58,399 nt of DNA from assembly GCA_020444165.1 (NCBI GenBank), contig JAHLLK010000030.1, positions 1-58,399 of the forward strand, written 5' to 3'. How positions within the stretch are numbered: the stretch's first letter is position 1; every line of letters begins with the position of its first letter. Positions 41,589 to 49,970 of this stretch are shown here, one piece after another. The position numbers and the translations under genes were made by a program. Source of the stretch: Deltaproteobacteria bacterium (lineage in GTDB: Bacteria > Desulfobacterota > Desulfarculia > Desulfarculales > Desulfarculaceae). Below the pieces are notes generated by a model. The model worked only from the letters and a program-made list of their open reading frames with translations. It had not been told where the DNA came from and made no database searches.

Positions 41589-41673
41589 GATAACGGCCTT
41601 TGTCGGCAACCTGAGGCGATAAACCTGCCGGGGAGGGCCCAAGGCCCTCCCCCTCCAAGCAGAAGCGGATGTC

Positions 41674-43896
41674 ATGTCCGAGCGCGGCAGAAAGGTCCCA
41701 CCCTCTGCGGAAGAAACCGGAGAGGCGGGACGGCGGGGAGAGAAGACGGCGGCCTTGGTGCGCCGTCTTCTGCCCCTGGCCGCGCAACTGAAGGGGTACA
41801 CGCTCGGCCATCTCCGCCGGGACGCGGTGGCCGGGCTCACCGTGGCCCTGGTCCTCATCCCCCAATCCATGGCCTACGCCCAGTTGGCCGGCCTGCCTTC
41901 CTACTACGGTCTCTATAGCGCGCTGTTGCCCCCGGTGGTGGCCTCCTTTTTCGGCTCCAGCCGGCAGCTGGCCTCGGGGCCGGCCGCAGTGGTCTCGCTT
42001 CTCACCGCCGTGGCCCTGGAGCCCCTGGCCCGGGCCGGCAGCCCCGGCTTCATCGCCTACGCCGTGGTGCTCTCCCTGTTGGTGGGCCTTTTCCAGGCCG
42101 CCCTGGGGGTGCTCCGCCTGGGCCTGGTGGTGAATTTCCTGTCCCACCCCGTGGTCAGCGGCTTCACCAACGCCGCGGCCTTGATCATCGCCAGCTCGCA
42201 GTTGGCCAAGATCTTCGGGGTGGAGGTGGAAAAGGCCGACTACCATTTCGCCACGGTGGCCCGGGTGGTCTCCGCGGCCTGGCAGGATCCCCACTGGCCC
42301 ACGGTGGGCATGGCCGTGCTGGCTTTCGCCATCATGTACGGCCTCCGTCGTCTGTCCCCCCGCCTGCCCTATGTCCTGGCCGCGGTGGCGGTGACCACGG
42401 CCCTGTCCTGGGCCACCGGGTTCCACCAGGAGCGCCGCCTGGCCGTGGAACGGTTGAGCGCCCCGCCGCTGGTGGCCAAGATCGCCGCCTACAACCAGGC
42501 CCTGGAGGACGCCACCCGCCGGGTGGCGGCCCGCAACCGTCTGGACGCCCAGACCCGCCAGGCCACGGACCCGGCCCAGGCCCTGGAGCTGGGCTACCGG
42601 GCCGACCAGCAGAACCTGGCCGCCGAGGAGGACAAGCGCCTGGCCAGCCTCCTGCGGGACGAAATGCGTCAGGCCCGGCTCACGGCCCGCCCCGGCCCGG
42701 CGGGTGAGGTCTTCGCGGCGGCCACGGCGGAGGCCAGCGAGAGCCAGGTGTGGCGCCTGGCCGTGGGCCAGGGGCCCCTGCCGGCCGACCGCCTGCCGCT
42801 GACCAGCGGCGGGGCGGTGGTGGGGATGGTGCCGGCCGGGCTGCCGCCCCTGGTGTGGCCCGAGGTGCAACTGGCCACCTTGCCCCGGCTGGTGCCCCTG
42901 GCGGCCATCATCGCGCTGTTGGGTTTCATGGAAGCGGTGAGCATCGCCAAGGCCATGGCCGCCAAGACCGGCCAGCGCCTGGACCCCAACCAGGAGCTGA
43001 TCGGCCAGGGCCTGGCCAACCTGGTGGGCGCCTTTTCCCAGGGCTACCCCGTGTCCGGCTCCTTTGGCCGCTCGGCCGTGAACCTGCAAGCCGGGGCCCA
43101 AACCGGCCTGGCCAGCCTTTTTGCCAGCCTCACCGTGGCGGTCGTGCTTTTGTTTTTCACGCCGGCCTTGTATTATCTGCCTCAGCCGGTCCTGGCGGCG
43201 ATAATCATGATGGCGGTGCTGGGGCTTCTGAACCCCTCCGGCCTGATCCACACCTGGAAGGCTCAGCGCCATGACGGCATCATCTCGGTCATCACCTTTT
43301 TGGCCACCCTGGCCTTCGCGCCCCATTTGGACCGCGGTATAATTCTCGGCGTGACCTGTTCCATATTGGTCTTTCTTTACAAGAGCATGCGGCCTACGGT
43401 GGCCACCTTGGCGGTCGCCCCGGATCACAGTCTGCATGACGTGGCGATACATCACCTGGCCCAGTGCCGGCACATCGCGGTGATCCGTTTCGACGGGCCT
43501 TTGTTTTTCGCTAACGCCAGCTTTTTGGAAGATCGCATAATTGAGCGCCGCAAGAGCCTGCCCGAGCTGAGGCACGTGATCATCGTGGCCGACGGCATGA
43601 GCGAGCTGGACGCCACCGGCGAGGAGACCCTGTCCCTGTTGGTGGACCGGCTCCGGAGTTCGGGGCAGAAGATCAGTTTTGCCGGGGTGCATTACAAGGT
43701 GCGGGAGACCATGGAACGAACCCATCTCTGGGCCAAAATAGGGGCGGAGAATTTTTATCCCACGGCGGCCGAGGCGGTGGCTGCGGTGCATGCCGACGCG
43801 CACCGCCACTCCACGGAGGATGTCTGCCCGCTGTTGTCCTACTGCCCGGTGGACGGCGCGGGGGAGGCTCCGGAGGTGAGCCATGTCCGTGGTTAG
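41674..43896 (+). CDS. SulP/SLC26-family anion transporter
   Basis: A 740-residue protein with the SLC26 membrane domain (GLTVALVLIPQSMAYAQLAGLPSYYGLYSAL, then ASGPAAVVSLLTA, and GSFGRSAVNLQAG) and a C-terminal cytosolic STAS domain (about 597-705). A charged, coiled-coil-like insertion of about 140 residues (about 250-390) splits the membrane domain; it is not usual for the family. Substrates of this family include sulfate, bicarbonate and carboxylates; the sequence does not decide. Its stop overlaps the next gene, linking it to a chain of signalling proteins. Confidence 0.92.
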   Translation: MSERGRKVPPSAEETGEAGRRGEKTAALVRRLLPLAAQLKGYTLGHLRRDAVAGLTVALVLIPQSMAYAQLAGLPSYYGLYSALLPPVVASFFGSSRQLASGPAAVVSLLTAVALEPLARAGSPGFIAYAVVLSLLVGLFQAALGVLRLGLVVNFLSHPVVSGFTNAAALIIASSQLAKIFGVEVEKADYHFATVARVVSAAWQDPHWPTVGMAVLAFAIMYGLRRLSPRLPYVLAAVAVTTALSWATGFHQERRLAVERLSAPPLVAKIAAYNQALEDATRRVAARNRLDAQTRQATDPAQALELGYRADQQNLAAEEDKRLASLLRDEMRQARLTARPGPAGEVFAAATAEASESQVWRLAVGQGPLPADRLPLTSGGAVVGMVPAGLPPLVWPEVQLATLPRLVPLAAIIALLGFMEAVSIAKAMAAKTGQRLDPNQELIGQGLANLVGAFSQGYPVSGSFGRSAVNLQAGAQTGLASLFASLTVAVVLLFFTPALYYLPQPVLAAIIMMAVLGLLNPSGLIHTWKAQRHDGIISVITFLATLAFAPHLDRGIILGVTCSILVFLYKSMRPTVATLAVAPDHSLHDVAIHHLAQCRHIAVIRFDGPLFFANASFLEDRIIERRKSLPELRHVIIVADGMSELDATGEETLSLLVDRLRSSGQKISFAGVHYKVRETMERTHLWAKIGAENFYPTAAEAVAAVHADAHRHSTEDVCPLLSYCPVDGAGEAPEVSHVRG

Positions 43897-45115
43897 CATC
43901 TTCAGCCTGGCCTTCTGCCGGGGGGCCGAGACCGCCCGGGAGGTGGGCCGCCGCCTGGGCTGGCCGGTGTTGAACGACGAGGACCTGGTGGCCCGGGCCC
44001 AGGAAGACTTCGCCCTGCCGCCGGACAAGCTCCGCCGCCATCTGCAGGAGCCGGCCTCCATCTTCAACAAGTTTTCCCGGGAAAAAGAGCGCTGCACCTC
44101 CTTTTTGAAGCTGGCCCTGGCCCGTCTCCTGGCCGATGACCACCTGGTGTTCCAGGGCTGGGGCTCGGCCCTGGTCCCCCGGGGCATTTCCCATTTCCTG
44201 GCCGTGGGCCTGGTGGGGGGGCGGGCCTATCGCCTGGCCGAGGCCGCCCGCCAGGGAGTGGCCGAAAAGGAGGCCCTGGCCCGCATGCGGCGGGAGGACG
44301 AGGCCGCGGCCCTGTGGGTGGGAAGCCTGCACAACCTGGAGCCCTGGTCCCCCGAGCTGTACGACATGCTGATCTCCCAGGACCACCGGCCCTGGGAGGA
44401 GGCGGTGGCCCTCATCGCCGACGCGGCCACCGGGCCCCTCTTGGCCCCCAACGCCGCCTCCCGCCAGGCCATGGAGGACTTCCTGCTCTCCGCCCGGGTG
44501 GAGGTGGCCCTGGCCGTGCAAGGGCACCATCACCCGGACCTCAAGGTCTGCGCCCACCGGGGCAAGGTGCTCGTGGAGATCAACAAGAAGGTCTTCCGCC
44601 TGGGCAAGCTGGAGGACGAACTCCGGGATCTGGTGGGCAAGCAGCCGGGGGTGACCGAAGTGGAGACCCGGGTGGGGCCGGGGTATCACCAGGCTGACAT
44701 CTACCGCAAGGTGGACTTCGAGCTGCCCAGCAAGATCCTGTTGGTGGATGACGAGCGGGAGTTCGTGGACACCCTGTCCGAGCGGCTCATGCTGCGGGAC
44801 ATCGGCACCGCCGTGGTCTACGACGGAGCCCAGGCCCTGGACCTCCTGGAGGAAGAGGAGCCCGAGGTCATGGTCCTGGATCTCCGCATGCCCGGGGTGG
44901 ACGGCATGGAAGTGCTCACCACCCTGAAGGCCAAGCATCCCCGGGTGGAGGTGATCGTCCTCACTGGTCACGGCTCGCCCAAGGACCGGGACACTTGCCT
45001 GAAAATGGGGGCTTTCGCCTATCTGCAAAAGCCGGTGGACATCGAGGAGCTTTCCGAGGTGATGCGGCGCGCCTACGAGAAGGTGCGCTCTGACGCCGAG
45101 GGCTGCGAGGCCTGA
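43883..45115 (+). CDS. Cytidylate-kinase-like domain fused to a response-regulator receiver
   Basis: A 410-residue protein. Residues 1-200 resemble the cytidylate-kinase-like family (VVSIFSLAFCRGAETAREVGRRLGWPVLNDEDLV), but the P-loop GxGGR is replaced by CRGAET, so ATP binding is doubtful. A 75-residue BON-like segment (VEVALAVQGHHHPDLKVCAHRG) follows, then a receiver at about 283-400 with phospho-acceptor near D332 (MVLDLRMPG) and Lys in YLQKPV. It overlaps the SulP gene by 14 bases. A phospho-regulated partner of the transporter is the simplest idea. Confidence 0.85.
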   Translation: MSVVSIFSLAFCRGAETAREVGRRLGWPVLNDEDLVARAQEDFALPPDKLRRHLQEPASIFNKFSREKERCTSFLKLALARLLADDHLVFQGWGSALVPRGISHFLAVGLVGGRAYRLAEAARQGVAEKEALARMRREDEAAALWVGSLHNLEPWSPELYDMLISQDHRPWEEAVALIADAATGPLLAPNAASRQAMEDFLLSARVEVALAVQGHHHPDLKVCAHRGKVLVEINKKVFRLGKLEDELRDLVGKQPGVTEVETRVGPGYHQADIYRKVDFELPSKILLVDDEREFVDTLSERLMLRDIGTAVVYDGAQALDLLEEEEPEVMVLDLRMPGVDGMEVLTTLKAKHPRVEVIVLTGHGSPKDRDTCLKMGAFAYLQKPVDIEELSEVMRRAYEKVRSDAEGCEA

Positions 45116-45116
45116 T

Positions 45117-46892
45117 TTGTCCCTGTGGAGCCATTTCAAGCTGCCGTTCTGGGATCACCCGCCGGGTTTCGCCGGGACCTCCCTGAACTACCGCCGCATG
45201 TGGCAGGTGAACTTTGGGGTGGCCCTGGTGATCACCCTTTTGCCGCCCCTGCTTTTGGCCTCGCTGGTCCTGGTGCAGATGGCCGAGCACGCCCGCCTGG
45301 AGCGCCGCGGCCTGGAGGAACGCCTGACCGCCCGCCTGGCCGTGGCCGGCGCCGAGCTGGGGGCCTATTTGGGTCAGCGCCGCGAGGCGCTCCGCCTATT
45401 GCAGACCGTGGCCCCGCCAGCGGCCTGGGAAGACCCGGCCAGCCTGGCCCGGCTCCGGGGCGACCTGAACCGGGTGGCGGGCGGTTTCGAGGGCCTGACC
45501 CTGTGGGGCCCCGGCGGCCGCAAATTGGCCCAGGCCGGCCAGAGCCTGCCCGGCCCGCAAGCCCCGGCCCCGGGCGAGACGGTGTTCCAGGCCCCGGACG
45601 GGGCCTATTACCTGGGCTTGGGGCTGCCCTGGCCCCTGGCCCTGGGCGGCGAGGGGGTGTTGGAGGCGGCCCTGCCCGGGCGGGAGGCGCTGGCGGCCCT
45701 GACCCGGCTGGCCCGGGACCCGGAGGGGCGGGCCCAGAGCCAAGCCCAGAATCAAGCCCAGATCCTGGTCCGGGGCGGGGCCCTGCCTCCCGGCCCGCCG
45801 TGGGACGCCCCGGCCGTGCGCCAGAGCCTGGCCGCGGCCCATCCCGGGGCCCGGGTGCTGGAGGCCCGGGACGCCACGGGCCGGCCCTGCCTGGTGGGGC
45901 TCTGGCCCCTGGCCGGCACGGAGTTGACCCTGGCCCTGGCCTTGCCCCCCGGCCCGGCCGCGGCCGGCCTGGCCGCCCTGCGGGTCTGGGTGCTGGTCGC
46001 GGTGCTGTTGGGCGTGCTCGCCGTGGCCGTGGCGGTGTACCTGGGCACGGCCCGTCAGGTGAGCCGGCTTTACCAGGCCGACCTGGAGCGCAGCGCCGTG
46101 TTCCGGGAGATCGTCTACACCCACAAGCTGGCCTCGGTGGGCCGGCTGGCCGCCGGGGTGGCCCACGAGATCAACAACCCCATGGCCGTGATCAACGAGA
46201 AGATCGGGCTCATCAACGACCTGATCCTCATGCACGGGGCCGAGGCCGATCCCGAGCGCCTGCTCTCCTTATTGGAAGTGGTGAAGAATTCGGTGAAGCG
46301 GGTCAGCCGGGTGACCCACCGACTCCTGGGCTTTGCCCAGCATCTGCCCCAGGGGGTGGAAAGCCTGGACCTGGGCGAGCTCCTCCGGGGGGTGCTGGCC
46401 TTTCTCGCCCGGGAAGCCGAGGTCCGGCACATTGACATCGACCTGCAGGTGGCCCCGGACCTCCCGGCCGTGTCGAGCGATCGGGGTTTGCTGGAGCAGG
46501 TGTTCCTGAACATCATCAACAACGCCCTGGCCGTTTTGGACGACGGGGGCCGGCTGGAGATCAAGGTGAGCCAAAGCGCCCTGGAGGACCTGGAGGTGAC
46601 CATCGCCGACAACGGGCGGGGCATCTCGCCGGAGGACCTGCAGCACATCTTCGAGCCGTTTTTCACCACCCAGGGCACCAAGGGCACCGGGCTGGGGCTT
46701 TCCATCACCTACGGCATCGTACACAAGCTGGGCGGCCGCATCAGCGTGGAGAGCAAGCAGGGGCGCGGCACCGCCTTCAAGGTGAGCCTGCCCCCGGTGA
46801 CCCTGGCCCCGGCGGAGCAACCCCCGGACGCCCGGGAGGTGGACCAGGAGATCGGGGTGCGGGCCATGCTGGCCCGGGGCCCCGGGGATTAA
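45117..46892 (+). CDS. Membrane sensor histidine kinase
   Basis: A 591-residue kinase from TTG 45117, two bases after the previous stop. The order is: transmembrane helix (about 34-56), an extracytoplasmic sensor domain of about 220 residues rich in Gly/Pro/Ala, a second helix (about 280-306), a HisKA domain with the H-box in VAHEINNPMAVI, and a HATPase (IINNALAVLDD N-box, DNGRGIS, GTKGTGLGL). All kinase motifs are present. It is a candidate donor for the receivers on either side. The next gene, a kinase-like protein lacking its ATPase motifs, lies beyond a terminator-like hairpin. Confidence 0.92.
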   Translation: MSLWSHFKLPFWDHPPGFAGTSLNYRRMWQVNFGVALVITLLPPLLLASLVLVQMAEHARLERRGLEERLTARLAVAGAELGAYLGQRREALRLLQTVAPPAAWEDPASLARLRGDLNRVAGGFEGLTLWGPGGRKLAQAGQSLPGPQAPAPGETVFQAPDGAYYLGLGLPWPLALGGEGVLEAALPGREALAALTRLARDPEGRAQSQAQNQAQILVRGGALPPGPPWDAPAVRQSLAAAHPGARVLEARDATGRPCLVGLWPLAGTELTLALALPPGPAAAGLAALRVWVLVAVLLGVLAVAVAVYLGTARQVSRLYQADLERSAVFREIVYTHKLASVGRLAAGVAHEINNPMAVINEKIGLINDLILMHGAEADPERLLSLLEVVKNSVKRVSRVTHRLLGFAQHLPQGVESLDLGELLRGVLAFLAREAEVRHIDIDLQVAPDLPAVSSDRGLLEQVFLNIINNALAVLDDGGRLEIKVSQSALEDLEVTIADNGRGISPEDLQHIFEPFFTTQGTKGTGLGLSITYGIVHKLGGRISVESKQGRGTAFKVSLPPVTLAPAEQPPDAREVDQEIGVRAMLARGPGD

Positions 46893-46924
46893 CCGGATGG
46901 GAGTGCGTCGGATAAAAGAGAAGA

Positions 46925-46976
46925 GGTGGGGGAAAACCCTTTTTTGTGAACAAAAAAGAGTTTTCCCCCCCACCCC
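46925..46976. terminator. Bidirectional hairpin terminator, copy 1
   Basis: A stem of GTGGGGGAAAAC / GTTTTCCCCCCAC plus an inner TTTTTT/AAAAAA stem, with small bulges, 33 bases after the kinase stop. It is followed by CCCCAAAAAAACTTAAG. It has close relatives at 49724-49771 and 52517-52562. Confidence 0.8.
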
Positions 46977-47160
46977 CTTTCCCCAAAAAAACTTAAGTTG
47001 TTAGCCGGGTTGGGAAATGGTTGTCTACCAACCGCAACTCCCGCCGAAGGTGGGAATATGGATGAAAATAGCAAAGGCCCGTGTACACCGATGCTTGTGA
47101 AAGCCAGAGGAAACTAGCCGGCCCGGCTTCTCCGGGCGGGAAAGCGATAGATCAAACGCC

Positions 47161-47865
47161 ATGGAACCGACGGATTGGAAAAGCGTGGGCCGCGAGGCGC
47201 TGGTGTTCTTCAGCCGCATCACGGCCAGCTGCACCCACGAGCTGAAGAACTGCCTGGCGGTGATGAACGAGCAGGGCAACCTGCTGTTGGAGCTGATGGA
47301 GGCCGCCTCGGACGGGCGGGAGGTGCCCCAGAGCAAGCTGACCGACAAGGCCCGCCGTCTGGTGGCCCGGGTGGAGGAGACCGACCGCATCATCCGGCGG
47401 CTGAACAGCTTCTCCCACCTGGCCGACGAGGACGTGGCCGGCTTGGAGGCCGGAGGGTTGTTGGACCTGATGGTGGCCATGTACCGCCGTCTGGCCCAGC
47501 TGGCCGGGGTGACCCTGGACCTCAGGGAGGGGGGAGAGCCGTTGCCCCTGTTGGCCAACCCCTACCTTCTGGGCCAGGCCCTGTTCGCCTGCCTGGAGCA
47601 GGCGGCCGGCGCCTGCGGCCCCGGCTCCACCCTCACGGTGTGGGTGGAGCCGGACGCCGGCGGGGCGCGCTTCTCGTTCGCCCCGGCCGGGGAGGGTGGC
47701 GGCCGTCCGGCCGCCGGACCCAGCCCCGGGGTGCTGGGGGCCTTGGGGGCGCGGACCAGTTGGGACCCCGCCGGGGTGCTGCAATTTTGGACCCCCAAGC
47801 GGCCGCCGGGCTTGGCATCTCTGAAAAAAGACGCCGACGGGGCGGTGGAAACCCTGCTTATATAG
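47161..47865 (+). CDS. Degenerate histidine-kinase-like protein (Spo0B/ChpT-like)
   Basis: A 234-residue soluble protein. A HisKA-like helical hairpin has the H-box-like CTHELKNCLAVM with H26 as candidate phospho-site. The C-terminal half resembles a HATPase remnant (LANPYLLGQALFACLEQAAG in place of the N-box) but lacks the DxGxG and GxGxG motifs, so it should not bind ATP. That is the architecture of phosphotransferases such as Spo0B and ChpT, which pass phosphate between receivers. It lies between a kinase and a response regulator. Its TAG stop is part of a repeat element. Confidence 0.82.
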   Translation: MEPTDWKSVGREALVFFSRITASCTHELKNCLAVMNEQGNLLLELMEAASDGREVPQSKLTDKARRLVARVEETDRIIRRLNSFSHLADEDVAGLEAGGLLDLMVAMYRRLAQLAGVTLDLREGGEPLPLLANPYLLGQALFACLEQAAGACGPGSTLTVWVEPDAGGARFSFAPAGEGGGRPAAGPSPGVLGALGARTSWDPAGVLQFWTPKRPPGLASLKKDADGAVETLLI

Positions 47866-47927
47866 CAGGCTGTTGTAAGACAGCCTGCCAGGCGCGCCAT
47901 GGATGGACTTTTTCAACATCCTGCTAG
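47863..47927 (+). repeat. Structured intergenic repeat, copy 3 (65-bp minimal form)
   Basis: A short form made of the two ends only: TAGCAGGCTGT-tgtaag-ACAGCCTG and GGACTTTTTCAACATCCTGCTAG, which are imperfect inverted copies. The first TAG is the stop codon of the upstream gene. It is followed by a run of the seven-base unit GATAGCC. Confidence 0.8.
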
Positions 47928-47959
47928 CCGATAGCCGATAGCCGATACGGGAGAAGGAA

Positions 47960-48391
47960 ATGAGCGAAGCCAGAGTATTGATCGTGGATGATGAGGAAGA
48001 GTTCCTGGAGGCCGTGGCCGAGCGTTTGGAGAACCGCGGCTTCAAGGTGAGCACCGCGCGCCACGGCCTGGAGGCCCTGGATGTCGTGGGCAAGGACGTG
48101 TACGACGCCATCGTGCTGGACATGATGCTGCCAGGCATGGACGGCATCGAGACCCTGAAGAAGATCCGGGAAAATCACCCCAATCTGCAGGTGATCCTTT
48201 TGACCGGCCACGCCACCGTGGAAAGAGGTCTGGAAGCCATCAAGCTGGGGGCCATCGATTTCCTGGAGAAGCCGGCCGACATCGAGACCCTGACCAAGAA
48301 AATCCAGGAGGCCAAGGCCAAGAAGCTCCTCCTGGTGGATCAGGAGCGCGAGGAGGCCGTGAAGGAAACCCTGTTGAAGTACGGCTGGTAA
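47960..48391 (+). CDS. Single-domain response regulator with helical tail
   Basis: A 143-residue receiver: acidic D10/D11, phospho-acceptor D54 (IVLDMMLPG), Thr in LLTGHAT and Lys in FLEKPA. A charged helical tail (about 120-143) follows. There is no DNA-binding domain. It lies 94 bases after the Spo0B/ChpT-like gene and 39 bases before an ATP-grasp protein, so its output is probably by protein contact. Confidence 0.93.
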   Translation: MSEARVLIVDDEEEFLEAVAERLENRGFKVSTARHGLEALDVVGKDVYDAIVLDMMLPGMDGIETLKKIRENHPNLQVILLTGHATVERGLEAIKLGAIDFLEKPADIETLTKKIQEAKAKKLLLVDQEREEAVKETLLKYGW

Positions 48392-48430
48392 TCTGCTGGC
48401 GTGCAGGCCGGCGGCAGCGGGATTTTTGCT

Positions 48431-49699
48431 ATGGTGAAGGAACCTGGACAAGCGGGCCCACTGGCCGATTCCTGGCCGGAAAAGGCCCGCATGGTGCAGC
48501 TTCTGGCCGAGGGAGGGTTCCCGGTGCCTCCCTTTGTGTACGTCCCGGCCGGGGACTTCGAAGCCGAGCGCTTCACGGCCCTGGAGGGGTTCCTGGAGGC
48601 CAACTGCGAGGGCGACTACAAGGTCATCGTGCGCAGTTGCCATCCCCAGGAGCAGTACTACAAAGGGGGGACCTTTGACTCGGTGGTGACCTACGCCGAC
48701 ATCAAGGGCATCAAGTACGCCCGGCGGCGCATCATCAAGATGGCCACCGCGGCCAAGAACCTGGCCATCCTGCGCCAGCAGCGCTTCAACCGGGCCCCCC
48801 TCATCCACCCCGGCGAGCTGGGGGTCATCGTGATGCCCTTTGTGGAGGGCACCAACGTGATGGCCAAGAAGATCGGGGCCCATTGGGAGTTCGGCTACTG
48901 CCGGGACCGCAACTCCGGCTTTCAGAGCGAGCCCTTCATCACCCACACCCCCCACGACCAGGGGCTGTTGCACATCTCCGAGGACATCCAGCGCCACCTG
49001 GGGGTGCCCTGTGAGATCGAGTACGTCATCTCGCCGCAAGGCGAAATCTACGTGGTGCAGGCCAAGGACATCTCCAAGGTGGCCAACCTGGAGATGCGGG
49101 AAAGCGAGCTGGCCGTGAGCCTGGACGGGGTGCACCGCATCCGCCGGCGCCGCAACTACCGCGAGCGGCCCATCTACCTCATGGACAACATGAGCTTCTA
49201 TCTGGAGCTGATCGGCCAGTGCGAGGAGATGGTGCACGGTGACGGGGACCTCTCCCGCTGCACCGAGAACGTGCTGCGGAGCATCGCCGCCTTCGAGGAG
49301 GAGATGGTCTCCTTCGCCCTGACCCACGAGCGCTTCGCCGTGCTGGGCCTGTCCATCGAGGTGCCCCAGGAGCTGTACCAGATCGCCAACCACTACCTGG
49401 ACGACACCCCGGCCGAACAGAAGCGCATCTCCGAGGCGCTCTACGCCAACCTCTACAAGGTGGACCAGTTCCTCTCCGAGGCCGACACCCTGGTGGCCAA
49501 GGACAAGTTCCGCCGGAACCTCTGCTCCCACGACGCCTACGGCATCGACACCGTGCGCACCCCCCACTGGGCGGTGTACTGGCTGGCCGAGCGCCACCGC
49601 GAGGTGATCCGCGAGTTTCGGCAAAAAGGTTACCAGACCGGCGACTTCGTGGGCATCGAACTGGACGCCAGCGACCGGCCCCTGATCTATCAGCTTTAG
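48431..49699 (+). CDS. Truncated PEP-synthase/PPDK-like ATP-binding protein
   Basis: About 422 residues (ATG 48431; GTG 48401 is possible and neither has a good binding site). The protein resembles the N-terminal ATP-grasp domain of PEP synthase or pyruvate phosphate dikinase (KVIVRSCHPQEQYYKGGTFDSV and EIEYVISPQGEIYVVQAKDI), but lacks the swivelling phosphohistidine domain and PEP-binding barrel. It cannot carry out the full PEP synthase reaction. Relatives are known as stand-alone PEP/pyruvate-binding proteins of unclear function. It ends the SulP signalling run; a terminator follows. Confidence 0.8.
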   Translation: MVKEPGQAGPLADSWPEKARMVQLLAEGGFPVPPFVYVPAGDFEAERFTALEGFLEANCEGDYKVIVRSCHPQEQYYKGGTFDSVVTYADIKGIKYARRRIIKMATAAKNLAILRQQRFNRAPLIHPGELGVIVMPFVEGTNVMAKKIGAHWEFGYCRDRNSGFQSEPFITHTPHDQGLLHISEDIQRHLGVPCEIEYVISPQGEIYVVQAKDISKVANLEMRESELAVSLDGVHRIRRRRNYRERPIYLMDNMSFYLELIGQCEEMVHGDGDLSRCTENVLRSIAAFEEEMVSFALTHERFAVLGLSIEVPQELYQIANHYLDDTPAEQKRISEALYANLYKVDQFLSEADTLVAKDKFRRNLCSHDAYGIDTVRTPHWAVYWLAERHREVIREFRQKGYQTGDFVGIELDASDRPLIYQL

Positions 49700-49723
49700 G
49701 AGGGTGGCGGGGAAAGGGGGAGA

Positions 49724-49771
49724 TGTGGGGGGAAGGGACCTTTTTTGAAAAAAAGGTCCCTTCCCCCCACA
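49724..49771. terminator. Bidirectional hairpin terminator, copy 2
   Basis: A perfect 23-bp stem: TGTGGGGGGAAGGGACC plus TTTTTT pairs with AAAAAA plus GGTCCCTTCCCCCCACA across a two-base apex. It is followed by CCCCCAAAAAACTTCC, and placed 24 bases after the ATP-grasp stop. Confidence 0.88.
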
Positions 49772-49796
49772 CCCCCCATCCCCCAAAAAACTTCCT

Positions 49797-49829
49797 ATCC
49801 CCAGCAAGCCTACGGCTTGTTGGGGGTGT
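49797..49829 (+). repeat. Structured intergenic repeat, fragment (one hairpin)
   Basis: CCCCAGCAAGCC-tac-GGCTTGTTGGGG is the second hairpin of the repeat family, with a G-T pair. Other parts are missing. It lies just after the terminator copy. Confidence 0.6.
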
Positions 49830-49970
49830 AGTCCCGGGCGCCGCCGACCCCCCAAGGCGTTGAGCCTGCCCGAGCGCTCTGCTATACTCGCGGGCCATGC
49901 GCCCCGGATTCCGGGACACCCGCCCGCGCCCGCCCTGTTGGCGGCCGGGGGGCGCGCGGAAAGGATTCCC

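Noticed and set aside
40246..44187. A 1313-residue open frame on the minus strand
   Set aside because: It is an antisense shadow of the HdrD-like and SulP genes, which have domains, starts and binding sites on the plus strand. Long open antisense frames are common in DNA this GC-rich.
47921..47950. Short tandem run of GATAGCC, possible CRISPR-like repeat
   Set aside because: The unit is seven bases with no spacers and only about three copies. It is a microsatellite next to the repeat element.
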